The notes: a model not told the origin generated them from the letters alone. Shown: positions 1-6,205, counted from the first letter of the stretch. The stretch is 6,877 nt of DNA from Candidatus Cloacimonadota bacterium (GCA_021158425.1 JAGGUR010000100.1:1-6877); one strand, 5' to 3'. Numbers and translations are program-made.

Positions 1-249
1 AAGACACATCCATAACATAAACATAACAGAAGAGAAAACAAAGGCATAAGGAGAATTCAAGGCATCTAATACAATTTCAACAGCTAATACTGGTACCAGA
101 CCTGGCAGGATTATTTTTACCATTTCTTTTCTTTTCTCTCTATTCATAGGCGGAAGTAACAATTCCTTGAACAAGGGTATTGCTTTAGCAAAAATTGGGA
201 ATGAAGTCACAACAACAACTATTACTCCCAATACATATAATCCCTTCAT
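1..249 (-). CDS. N-terminal part of an unrecognised integral membrane protein (runs off the left edge)
   Basis: An open frame of 83 codons starts at the ATG at 249-247 and runs off the left edge without a stop. The protein begins MKGLYVLGVIVVVVTSFPIF, a strongly hydrophobic stretch that could be a signal anchor or first membrane span (about residues 4-21). A basic stretch (NREKRKE, about residues 36-42) follows. Two more hydrophobic stretches lie at about residues 46-62 and 69-83, so at least three membrane spans are likely, with the basic loop probably cytoplasmic. A GAGGT Shine-Dalgarno-like motif (253-257) lies only 3 bases before the ATG, which is close but plausible. The start is 17 bp after the rqcH stop, so the two are probably co-transcribed. 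I do not recognise the family. Gene reality is fairly sure; function is unknown. Confidence 0.7.
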   Translation of the reverse strand, partial: MKGLYVLGVIVVVVTSFPIFAKAIPLFKELLLPPMNREKRKEMVKIILPGLVPVLAVEIVLDALNSPYAFVFSSVMFMLWMCL

Positions 250-266
250 ATTACCTCGTAGTAATT

Positions 267-2042
267 TTAGTTAAAATTAAAATATAAGCAGAATTCTATA
301 TTAACCTTAAAGTTTTTTATTCTCGGGTCAATCGGGTCCACAAACAAAGTCTTCTGTTTTTTATACACCACAAATCCTGGCGGACTTTTTCTTGGTTTGG
401 AAACATATCTAATCTTTGTGAAATCAACTGGTACATTAGTTGAATGTTTTGCTTTGCTGAAATATGCAGCAATGCTTGCTGCAAAATTTTTAACTTTCGG
501 AGGTATATCTCTTAATCTTTCTGGATTACGAACAATTATATGTGCACCATGATAAATTCTGCTGTGGAAGAACCAATCATCTAATTTTGCAAATTTGGTT
601 GTGAGTTCATCATTTTCACGGTTATTTCTACCAACAAAAATATCCCATTTCCTTCCTTCTGCCTCAATTGAAAACCTGCGAAATAATCGTTTCTCAAGGG
701 CTTTTTTCTTTCTTGCCCTCTTTTCTTCTTGTAATTTATACAATTCTTCAAAGTTTTCACATTTTTCTACATAAGCTATTTTATCTAAAATATTTTGGAG
801 CCTCTTCTTATTTACCTCAATTTGTGCTTGCAATTTTACCATTCCCGATTTTGCTTTCTTATATTTTTTGAAATAATGCTCCATATTCTTTTTCGGACTT
901 AATTCTTCATTTAAGGGAATAACGATTTGTGGTGCATTTTCTTCAAAATAATCAGTTACCCCAATCTCTTTCTGTCCTCTTTTGATTTTACCAAAATTTA
1001 CTTTAAGAAGTTCGCCAAATTTTTTCCATTTTTTCACCTTCTTCATCTCGTGCAATTCAACTGATTCCTTTGCAATGACCTTTTCTATCCCGTTTGCCTG
1101 TTTTTGTAAATTATGTAGAATTGTATTTTTCAACTGAGTAAATATTATCTTCCTGCATTTTTCTTGATAATAAAATTTAAAAGCATCATTGATAGAAGAA
1201 AATCCTTGCGAATTTTCCGTTTCTATTAGAGATAAATATTTTTCTTCTGGATTATAAAATATTACATGTCTGATGTCCCTGTTGGAGCCCTGTTCTCCTG
1301 AACGGGGGTTATTGGAAATCTTATCTAATTTATCCGATTCTGGAGAATCGGGCTCCAAAGCTTTTACCTTATTTTTTATTTGAGAGATAATCTTCCAAAA
1401 ATCTTCTACTGTCATTTCTGGGATAAATTCATCTTTAAGGAATTTTGGTATATTGCTAAAATATTGTATAAAATCCTTCCATTCTTGTGGAAGTTTATCC
1501 CCTATCAGATTACAAAGCTCTTTTTTTTCTAATTCTAAAATATAAGGTTTATTAATTTGTGGTGGAGGTTGATATTCAAGTGCAGGAAGAATCTGTCTAA
1601 ACCTACTTTCTGAAAAACCTATTCTCTTATGAGAATCTAATATAATCCATTTCTCATTCTCATCCTGTCTTGTTAAAATCAGATTTTCATAACGATTTAT
1701 CAATTCTATGATAAGTTTATACCTTATTTTCCCACCATCAATATCCTTCTTTTGAAAGTAAATTGATATTATTTTATCATTTTTATAGATAGAAATTTTT
1801 TCTATTATACTTCTGTAAAGATGCTTTGAAAGAAGTTTTGTAAATGTGGTTTCAATTTTGGGGTTTATTTCTTTATCAGAAAAGAAGCAGAGAGGCTCTC
1901 CTGAAAATAAAGAGATATTAAGATAACTGTTGTTGAATTCTAAAATGTATTTTCCCCCATCCCAAAAAACATCTCTGAATCGGCTATTTACAACTTGCTT
2001 GGAAGTTTCATCTACCCATAATTTTAGAAATAAAAAATCCAT
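267..2042 (-). CDS. rqcH: RqcH / NFACT-family ribosome quality control factor
   Basis: The 591-residue protein has the full NFACT layout. The N-terminal NFACT-N domain (about residues 1-165) starts MDFLFLKLWV and includes ILDSHKRI (134-141) and ILPALEYQPPP (151-161). A middle helical region follows, then long charged helices likely to form the coiled-coil arm (about 285-455), then an NFACT-R domain (about 460-570) with FVGRNNRENDELT, DDWFFHSR, HGAHIIVRNP and SKPRKSPPGFVVYKKQKTLFV. In characterised bacteria RqcH binds stalled 50S subunits and recruits alanyl-tRNA to add alanine tails that mark the nascent chain for degradation. The conserved Asp-Arg pair of the N-terminal domain reads Asp89-Lys90 here by my manual alignment. 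Residues about 229-254 are encoded by a palindromic repeat. The usual M-D-F-L start is kept at 2042; the nearest strong Shine-Dalgarno (GAGG, 2059-2056) is rather far, about 13 bases away. Family assignment is confident; activity is inferred. Confidence 0.93.
   Translation of the reverse strand: MDFLFLKLWVDETSKQVVNSRFRDVFWDGGKYILEFNNSYLNISLFSGEPLCFFSDKEINPKIETTFTKLLSKHLYRSIIEKISIYKNDKIISIYFQKKDIDGGKIRYKLIIELINRYENLILTRQDENEKWIILDSHKRIGFSESRFRQILPALEYQPPPQINKPYILELEKKELCNLIGDKLPQEWKDFIQYFSNIPKFLKDEFIPEMTVEDFWKIISQIKNKVKALEPDSPESDKLDKISNNPRSGEQGSNRDIRHVIFYNPEEKYLSLIETENSQGFSSINDAFKFYYQEKCRKIIFTQLKNTILHNLQKQANGIEKVIAKESVELHEMKKVKKWKKFGELLKVNFGKIKRGQKEIGVTDYFEENAPQIVIPLNEELSPKKNMEHYFKKYKKAKSGMVKLQAQIEVNKKRLQNILDKIAYVEKCENFEELYKLQEEKRARKKKALEKRLFRRFSIEAEGRKWDIFVGRNNRENDELTTKFAKLDDWFFHSRIYHGAHIIVRNPERLRDIPPKVKNFAASIAAYFSKAKHSTNVPVDFTKIRYVSKPRKSPPGFVVYKKQKTLFVDPIDPRIKNFKVNIEFCLYFNFN
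1282..1358. repeat. Palindromic element inside the rqcH coding region
   Basis: The outer arms are a 17-bp inverted repeat with two mismatches: 1282-1298 (TTGGAGCCCTGTTCTCC) and 1342-1358 (GGAGAATCGGGCTCCAA). Two smaller hairpins lie within: 1288-1295 paired with 1300-1307 (one T-G pair, loop TCCT), and 1334-1341 paired with 1344-1351 (8 bp, loop GG). The segment is visibly richer in G and C than the surrounding gene. It stays in frame and encodes a hydrophilic stretch, about residues 229-254, running from LEPDSPES to SGEQGS. This falls between the helical middle region and the strand RHVIFYN that precedes the coiled coil, a place where a surface loop would tolerate extra residues. That it is an inserted element is inferred from symmetry and composition. 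Confidence 0.6.
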
Positions 2043-2043
2043 C

Positions 2044-2085
2044 TTATTGCCAATACCTCAAAGTATCTTTTAGCCACAAAGACAC
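2044..2085 (-). other. Candidate 13-codon leader reading frame ending one base before rqcH
   Basis: A GTG at 2085-2083, inside the CACAAAG-type repeat, opens a frame encoding VSLWLKDTLRYWQ (first residue Met if used as a start). It ends in TAA at 2046-2044, one base before the rqcH ATG. A GGGG run from the neighbouring hairpin lies just upstream but only a few bases away, so initiation would be poor. The first codons match the candidate leader before mmdD (SLWL shared). It may simply reflect translation of the repeat; expression is unproven. Confidence 0.2.
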
Positions 2086-2117
2086 AATCCCCGCGTCCGC
2101 GGGGACACAAAGAAGAA
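2071..2117. repeat. CACAAAG-type intergenic repeat interrupted by a GC-rich hairpin
   Basis: The outer sequence reads TAGCCACAAAGACACA (2071-2086) and resumes with ACACAAAGAAGAA (2105-2117). Between them is an 8-bp hairpin: TCCCCGCG (2088-2095), loop TC, CGCGGGGA (2098-2105). GACACA occurs on both sides (2081-2086 and 2104-2109), which could be a target duplication or just the periodicity of the repeat. On the minus strand, after the mmdB stop, this stem is followed by TTGTGTCTTT, so it could act as a weak terminator between mmdB and rqcH; the T-run is poor. A second copy with a different hairpin lies at 4435-4497. Confidence 0.65.
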
Positions 2118-2182
2118 CATATACTTTAAAAATGTTTAAGAAATGAATAAATCCTGATAAAATAGTATTAGTAATATCTATG

Positions 2183-2212
2183 TTTATACACAAACTAACT
2201 AGAGTTGACCAA
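2183..2212 (-). promoter_or_regulatory. Weak candidate promoter for rqcH
   Basis: On the minus strand, TTGGTC (2212-2207) and TATAAA (2188-2183) are separated by 18 bases. The second box matches the sigma-70 type -10 consensus at five of six positions, and the first matches the -35 at only three. It lies in the mmdB-rqcH gap, facing rqcH. In such AT-rich DNA boxes like these occur often by chance, so this is only a candidate. Confidence 0.2.
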
Positions 2213-2240
2213 AAATTATAATCTCTAATAATTTTAGTGG

Positions 2241-2253
2241 CTTTGTGGCTAAA
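2241..2253. repeat. Inverted partner arm of the CACAAAG repeat, just after mmdB
   Basis: CTTTGTGGCTAAA (2241-2253) is the exact reverse complement of TTTAGCCACAAAG (2069-2081). The two 13-bp arms enclose most of the mmdB-rqcH gap, and this arm starts 3 bases beyond the mmdB stop codon. The arrangement could be a small element with terminal inverted repeats or two independent repeat copies facing each other. The pair could also form a long-range stem in the transcript. Confidence 0.55.
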
Positions 2254-2256
2254 TTT

Positions 2257-3375
2257 TTACTTTCCTAATATTCCCCAGAGCACACCAGCAGCAACGGCAG
2301 AGCCAATAACTCCTGCAACATTGGGAGCCATTGCATGCATCAAAAGATAGTTCTTCTTGTTGTATCTTTGCCCTTCATTTTGAACCACTCGGGCAGAATC
2401 TGGCACTGCAGAGACCCCGGATGCACCAATCAAAGGATTGATTTTCTGTTTTAAAAATAGGTTCATAAGTTTTGCAAATAATACCCCGGCAGCGGTGGCA
2501 ATACAAAATGATAAGGCTCCCAAAACAAAAATCTTTAATGACTTATTAGTTAAGAACACACTTGCTTGAGTGCTCGCACCTACTGCTATTCCGAGCAATA
2601 CAGTAACAACATCAATTATTGTATTCCTGGATACACATGCCAATCTTTCAGTTACTCCACTTTCCTTTAATAAATTTCCAAAAAACAGCATTCCCAAAAG
2701 TGCAACAGCTCTTGGTGCAATGCTGACTGTAATTAAGAAGGATACGATGGGAAAGATAATTTTTTCTTTCTTACTTACGATTCTTGGGGATTTCATTTGA
2801 ATCACTTTTTCTCGTCTGGTAGTCAGTAATCTCATAATTGGCGGTTGAATAATTGGCACTAATGCCATATATGAATAGGCAGCAATTGCAATGGGTCCCA
2901 ACAGATGTGGTGCTAATTGAGAAGACAGAAAAATTGAAGTTGGCCCATCCGCCCCACCTATAATACCGATAGAACCGGCTTCTGGCAAAGAGAATCCTAA
3001 TAACACTGCACCAACAAAAGTTGCAAATATTCCAAACTGTGCAGCGGCTCCTAATAAGATTAGCTTTGGATTGGCTATAAGTGTACTAAAATCAGTCATT
3101 GCTCCAATGCCTAAAAAAATCAAAGGAGGGAAAATCCCTGTCTTTACCCCAAAGTAGATATAACTAAGAACTGAACCTTTGTCATAAACGCCACCAAAAG
3201 TTCCTGGCATATTACCTAAGATAATACCAAATCCAATTGGAATAAGAAGAAGAGGTTCATACTTTTTAACGATACCAAGTATAATAAAAAATATTCCTAT
3301 CGCAAGCATTATCGCATTTGTATAATGGAAATGTGCAAAAGCAGTGGTTTTAAAAAAACTAAATAACTCGGTCAT
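2257..3375 (-). CDS. mmdB: Sodium-pumping decarboxylase beta subunit (OadB/MmdB family)
   Basis: This 372-residue membrane protein is the pump that decarboxylates carboxybiotin on MmdC and exports sodium ions. It is rich in hydrophobic spans and carries the family's diagnostic segments: GGADGPTSIF (140-149), NPLIGASGVSAVPDSARV (313-330) and LLMHAMAPNVAGVIGSAVAAG (from 344). Compared with the well-studied Klebsiella oxaloacetate decarboxylase beta subunit, from memory, a constant offset of 60 places Asp143, Tyr169, Asn313, Gly317, Ser322 and Arg329 at the reported functional sites Asp203, Tyr229, Asn373, Gly377, Ser382 and Arg389, so the pump looks intact. The ATG overlaps the mmdC stop as ATGA, with AAGGA six bases before it, indicating translational coupling. 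Sequence alone does not separate oxaloacetate, glutaconyl-CoA and methylmalonyl-CoA systems; the adjacent carboxyltransferase and epimerase favour methylmalonyl-CoA. Confidence 0.96.
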   Translation of the reverse strand: MTELFSFFKTTAFAHFHYTNAIMLAIGIFFIILGIVKKYEPLLLIPIGFGIILGNMPGTFGGVYDKGSVLSYIYFGVKTGIFPPLIFLGIGAMTDFSTLIANPKLILLGAAAQFGIFATFVGAVLLGFSLPEAGSIGIIGGADGPTSIFLSSQLAPHLLGPIAIAAYSYMALVPIIQPPIMRLLTTRREKVIQMKSPRIVSKKEKIIFPIVSFLITVSIAPRAVALLGMLFFGNLLKESGVTERLACVSRNTIIDVVTVLLGIAVGASTQASVFLTNKSLKIFVLGALSFCIATAAGVLFAKLMNLFLKQKINPLIGASGVSAVPDSARVVQNEGQRYNKKNYLLMHAMAPNVAGVIGSAVAAGVLWGILGK

Positions 3376-3809
3376 TTGTTTTCCTTAATATCTACCAATA
3401 CTTGGTCTTCCAGAACAGATTCTCCCTTTTTAATATTCACCTTATTAACAATTCCATTTACAGTTGCAGCTATTTCCGACTCCATTTTCATCGCTTCAAG
3501 AATTACCACAGTATCACCGGCAGAAACCTCATCACCTTCTTTAACAAGCACATCAACAATAATCCCCGGCAAAGGAGACCTAACCTGACCGGGTTTACTA
3601 AATGCTAAGTCAGCTTTCCCACTAAGGGTTGGAGGTATTGTCAATACCCTTTTTGGCCTTTCAAAATGCTCTATCTGTTTACCAAATTCATGCTCCATTT
3701 TAACTTTATAAATTATTCCATTTATTTCAATTTTAGCATTTATGCCATCATACTCAACGACTCTGCCTTCAAATTTTTCGCCATTGATTTCCAGCTTATA
3801 GGTTTTCAT
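3372..3809 (-). CDS. mmdC: Biotin carboxyl carrier subunit of the decarboxylase
   Basis: The 145-residue protein carries carboxyl groups between MmdA and MmdB on a biotin prosthetic group. The C-terminal biotinyl domain (about residues 76-142) contains the motif EAMKMES, with Lys108 the expected biotinylation site, and the usual SPLPG turn ahead of it. The N-terminal part (about 1-45) is a small beta-rich region (MKTYKLEING...IIYKVKMEHE) as seen in stand-alone decarboxylase carriers. The linker (about 46-75) is short and lacks the long alanine/proline run of many relatives. The start at 3809 has CAGGA seven bases before it. The gene begins 25 bp after mmdD and overlaps mmdB by 4 bp, placing it firmly in the pump operon. 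Biotin would have to be attached by a ligase encoded elsewhere. Confidence 0.95.
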   Translation of the reverse strand: MKTYKLEINGEKFEGRVVEYDGINAKIEINGIIYKVKMEHEFGKQIEHFERPKRVLTIPPTLSGKADLAFSKPGQVRSPLPGIIVDVLVKEGDEVSAGDTVVILEAMKMESEIAATVNGIVNKVNIKKGESVLEDQVLVDIKENK

Positions 3810-3834
3810 AAATATTCCTGTTTATCAATCTAAG

Positions 3835-4419
3835 TTATTTTTTAAAATATTTTGTTGGCCTGCTCTTTATATTTCTCCAATATAGATAATTTGACATCAA
3901 TAATTTTGATACTTGCTGCCATTGGCTTGTCTTTGTTCTATTCATAGTTAGAAGCATTTTGCTCTGAGTCTCAACTTCATTCTCATATAAAAAGATTATT
4001 GTAATTGCTGCAGCCTTTATGTTATGGTCTATTGGCGGGGATGTAAGCCTTTTAGATATATGAGAAATTGAAACAAGTTTCTTGGAGATAGATTTGGTTG
4101 ACCTTTCTATTGGATTCTCTTTAGTCTGAAAATAACAAAAAAGTTTTATTATTAATGATATAATTGCTAAACTTGCAAATACAATAATCATTCCAACCAG
4201 AACTATGTTGAAAACAAGTTGAGTATTTTCTTCTTTTGATTGAAATTCTTCAGGCATCTTGTTTTCAAATGGAAGATGGTTGGATTTTGTATCTAATTTT
4301 ATAGATTCTATTTGCTTTTCTGAGCCATACACAAAGTTTGTGCAAATCAGATTATCATACAAACTAAACAGATACAAAATGACTGTTATAAGCAGTAAAA
4401 TATCAACAATTTTTTTCAT
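3835..4419 (-). CDS. mmdD: OadG/MmdD-family small membrane subunit of the decarboxylase
   Basis: From the ATG at 4419 the product is 194 residues. A hydrophobic N-terminal segment (about 4-22) acts as signal peptide or first span. A charged extracytoplasmic-looking stretch follows (about 30-67), then a strong membrane span (about 68-95, VFNIVLVGMIIVFASLAIIS) typical of the OadG family. The C-terminal region (about 130-185, from DHNIKAAAITIIFLY to WRNIKSRP) resembles the tail seen in longer family members, with Trp167 and Trp181. The role is assembly and stability of the pump, linking MmdA to MmdB; the assignment rests on topology, size and its place between mmdA and mmdC. A longer frame reaches 4494, but its extra 25 residues are translated repeat DNA, so I start at MKKIVDIL. 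No clear Shine-Dalgarno precedes this ATG, but a candidate 10-codon leader ends on it. OadG proteins diverge fast, so identity is less sure than the neighbours. Confidence 0.8.
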   Translation of the reverse strand: MKKIVDILLLITVILYLFSLYDNLICTNFVYGSEKQIESIKLDTKSNHLPFENKMPEEFQSKEENTQLVFNIVLVGMIIVFASLAIISLIIKLFCYFQTKENPIERSTKSISKKLVSISHISKRLTSPPIDHNIKAAAITIIFLYENEVETQSKMLLTMNRTKTSQWQQVSKLLMSNYLYWRNIKSRPTKYFKK

Positions 4420-4448
4420 ATGTAAATACTTTCTAACCACAAAGACAT
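4416..4448 (-). other. Candidate 10-codon leader reading frame overlapping the mmdD start
   Basis: GGAGG (4457-4453) lies four bases before an ATG at 4448-4446, which opens MSLWLESIYI and stops at TGA (4418-4416). That TGA overlaps the mmdD ATG as ATGA, the classic coupling arrangement. The mmdD start has no good ribosome site of its own. The GGAGG sits in the 3' arm of a hairpin (4448-4483), so access could depend on folding. Expression is unproven. Confidence 0.3.
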
Positions 4449-4497
4449 CCATCCTCCGAAGTAGAACTTCTACGGAGGACGGACGAAGACACAAAGA
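4435..4497. repeat. CACAAAG-type repeat interrupted by a longer hairpin
   Basis: The outer sequence is AACCACAAAGACA (4435-4447), resuming as AAGACACAAAG (4486-4496). Between them is a palindrome: TCCATCCTCC (4448-4457) pairs with GGAGGACGGA (4474-4483), with an inner stem GTAGA/TCTAC (4461-4465 and 4469-4473). On the plus strand the outer stem has one A-C mismatch; on the minus strand this becomes a G-U pair, so the stem is complete in the operon transcript. AAGACA occurs on both sides. The same outer repeat at 2071-2117 carries a different hairpin at nearly the same place. Confidence 0.7.
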
Positions 4498-4513
4498 AAA
4501 AAATATAAACTCT

Positions 4514-4590
4514 CATTCCCATCCGTCTTGGCTCGGCCAAGCCGAGACAGAAGCCCTTCCTCCCGATTATATCGGGGGGGATTGGGAATG
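4514..4590. repeat. Nested palindrome cluster in the mmdA-mmdD gap
   Basis: An outer stem CATTCCCA (4514-4521) with TGGGAATG (4583-4590) encloses two hairpins. The first is CTCGGC-CAA-GCCGAG (4532-4546), inside a 24-base near-palindrome at 4525-4548. The second pairs CCTCCCGAT (4559-4567) with ATCGGGGGG (4571-4579), loop TAT, with one T-G pair. Further partial copies of the ATCGGG word follow at 4596-4600 and 4613-4619. The segment is GC-rich against AT-rich surroundings. No coding gene is supported here. In the transcript it could form a branched structure that stabilises mmdA RNA or lowers downstream expression; neither is shown. Confidence 0.65.
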
Positions 4591-4644
4591 CTTAAATCGG
4601 ATCTGGCGAATGAATCGGGAGCGGGATGTATGTTTCATATAAAA

Positions 4645-6195
4645 TTAAAGCGGGATATTACCATGTTTTTTGGCAGGGTTAGAATCTCTTTTGGAAGCAA
4701 TCATTTCCATTGCTCGTATAAGTCGTGCTCTGGTTTTTGCAGGTTCAATAATATCATCAATATAACCCTTTTGTGCAGCCTGATAAGGAGTAGCAAACTT
4801 TTCTCTATACTCCTCCTCTATTTTCTGTAAATATTCTTCTGGATTATCAGCTTTCTTTGCTTCTTTTCTGAATATAATCTCAACTGCACCTTTGGGACCC
4901 ATAACCGCAATCTCTCCTGTTGGCCATGAATACATCAAATCAGCTCTTAAATGACGACTATTAAAAACACAATATGCGCCTCCATAAGCTTTTCTAACAA
5001 TAATTGTGATTTTAGGAACAGTTGCTTCGGCAAATGCATAAAGTATTTTAGCTCCTTCCTTAATAATTCCCCCATGCTCTTGTTTCAAACCAGGAAGGAA
5101 GCCTGGGACATCTTCAAAACAAATTAATGGAATATTAAATGCATCACAAAAGCGGATAAATCTTGCTGCTTTTTTTGATGCATTTATATCCAAACAACCT
5201 GCTAAATACTTTGGTTGATTTGCAACAATGCCAATAGAATGTCCATTCAAATGTGCAAATCCAATAACAATGTTCGGGGCAAAGTATCTTGCAACTTCTA
5301 AAAACTCTCCATTATCAAAAACGCTTTTTATAATATCAATTATATCGTATGGCTTACTGGGGTCGTCCGGAACAATACTATTTAGATTTTCACAATATCT
5401 ATCAACCGGGTCAGAACAAACTTCAACAGGTGGGTCTTCAAGATTATTATTGGGAATGTACCTAAGAAGATTTCGTATTAACTTATATGTTTCCTCTTCA
5501 GTTTCAGTAACAAAATGGCAAACGCCACTTTTTTGTGCATGAACCATTGCACCGCCCAGCATTTCTGTACTTACATCCTCATTAGTAACTGTTTTCACTA
5601 CTTTGGGACCGGTAACAAACATATAACTGTTCTTTTTATCCATTATGATAAAATCAGTAATAGCTGGTGAATAGACAGCCCCACCAGCACAGGGTCCTAC
5701 AATAGCAGATATTTGTGGAACAACTCCTGAAGCCATCACATTTTTCAAAAATATATCAGCATATCCGGCAAGCGAATCAACACCTTCCTGAATTCTTGCT
5801 CCGCCAGAATCATTAAGACCGATAATCGGAGCTCCCATTTTCATTGCCATACTCATAACTTTACAGATTTTCTCAGAGACCATTTTTGAAAGTGACCCAC
5901 CAATAACCGTGAAATCCTGTGCGAAAACATAAACTAAACGACCATCAATCGTTCCACATCCTGTAACAACACCATCACCAGGATATTTCTGCTTTTCCAT
6001 CTCAAAATCTGTACAATGGTGTTGAACAAACATATCAAATTCTTCAAAACTATCTGAATCAAGTAATAATTTAATTCTTTCCCGTGCTGTTAACTTTCCT
6101 TTTTTGTGCTGGGCTATTATCCTTTTCTCTCCACCACCTAATAAAGCTTCAGCTCTCTTTGCTCTTAATGTTGCTAATCTTTCTGCTCTGTTCAT
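4645..6195 (-). CDS. mmdA: Methylmalonyl-CoA decarboxylase alpha subunit (carboxyltransferase)
   Basis: The 516-residue protein belongs to the acyl-CoA carboxyltransferase family shared with propionyl-CoA carboxylase beta chains. It has the two crotonase-like halves. The N-terminal half holds SGGARIQEG (about 130-138) and [11 protein letters not shown] (about 167-177). The C-terminal half holds [28 protein letters not shown] and [16 protein letters not shown] (about 401-416). It ends [10 protein letters not shown], the usual family terminus, so it is complete. It transfers the carboxyl group of (S)-methylmalonyl-CoA to biotin on MmdC in the cytoplasm, releasing propionyl-CoA. A beta chain of propionyl-CoA carboxylase is the main alternative; the neighbouring OadB and OadG genes and the absence of a biotin carboxylase favour the decarboxylase. 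I start at the ATG at 6195, which has GAGGA five bases upstream; a TTG four codons earlier overlaps that ribosome site. Confidence 0.95.
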   Translation of the reverse strand: MNRAERLATLRAKRAEALLGGGEKRIIAQHKKGKLTARERIKLLLDSDSFEEFDMFVQHHCTDFEMEKQKYPGDGVVTGCGTIDGRLVYVFAQDFTVIGGSLSKMVSEKICKVMSMAMKMGAPIIGLNDSGGARIQEGVDSLAGYADIFLKNVMASGVVPQISAIVGPCAGGAVYSPAITDFIIMDKKNSYMFVTGPKVVKTVTNEDVSTEMLGGAMVHAQKSGVCHFVTETEEETYKLIRNLLRYIPNNNLEDPPVEVCSDPVDRYCENLNSIVPDDPSKPYDIIDIIKSVFDNGEFLEVARYFAPNIVIGFAHLNGHSIGIVANQPKYLAGCLDINASKKAARFIRFCDAFNIPLICFEDVPGFLPGLKQEHGGIIKEGAKILYAFAEATVPKITIIVRKAYGGAYCVFNSRHLRADLMYSWPTGEIAVMGPKGAVEIIFRKEAKKADNPEEYLQKIEEEYREKFATPYQAAQKGYIDDIIEPAKTRARLIRAMEMIASKRDSNPAKKHGNIPL

Positions 6196-6200
6196 TTTAA

Positions 6201-6205
6201 TCCTC
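6201..6205 (-). promoter_or_regulatory. Ribosome binding site that fixes the mmdA start
   Basis: GAGGA (6205-6201) lies five bases before the ATG at 6195. An in-frame TTG at 6207-6205 overlaps this motif and so is unlikely to be the start. This shortens the protein by four residues relative to the longest frame. Confidence 0.8.

Noticed and set aside
2205..2233. A plus-strand promoter (TTGACC, 17 bases, ATAATT).
   Set aside because: It would read antisense into mmdB with no gene to serve, and such boxes are frequent in AT-rich DNA.
3376..3608. Two plus-strand frames opposite mmdC.
   Set aside because: They lie wholly antisense to a clearly recognised biotin carrier gene and show no protein family signature.
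4420..4494. A 25-codon N-terminal extension of mmdD, starting MCLRPSSVEVLL.
   Set aside because: These codons are the CACAAAG repeat and its hairpin read through in frame. The usual hydrophobic N terminus starts at MKKIVDIL (4419).
4259..4830. Plus-strand frames of 127 and 100 codons across the mmdA-mmdD gap.
   Set aside because: They are antisense to mmdD and mmdA and pass through the palindrome cluster; no family resemblance and no suitable gene context.
4645..6195. Naming the carboxyltransferase as propionyl-CoA carboxylase beta or glutaconyl-CoA decarboxylase.
   Set aside because: OadB and OadG genes follow and no biotin carboxylase is present, so a pump decarboxylase fits better; the adjacent epimerase points to methylmalonyl-CoA over glutaconyl-CoA. 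Sequence alone does not fully exclude either.
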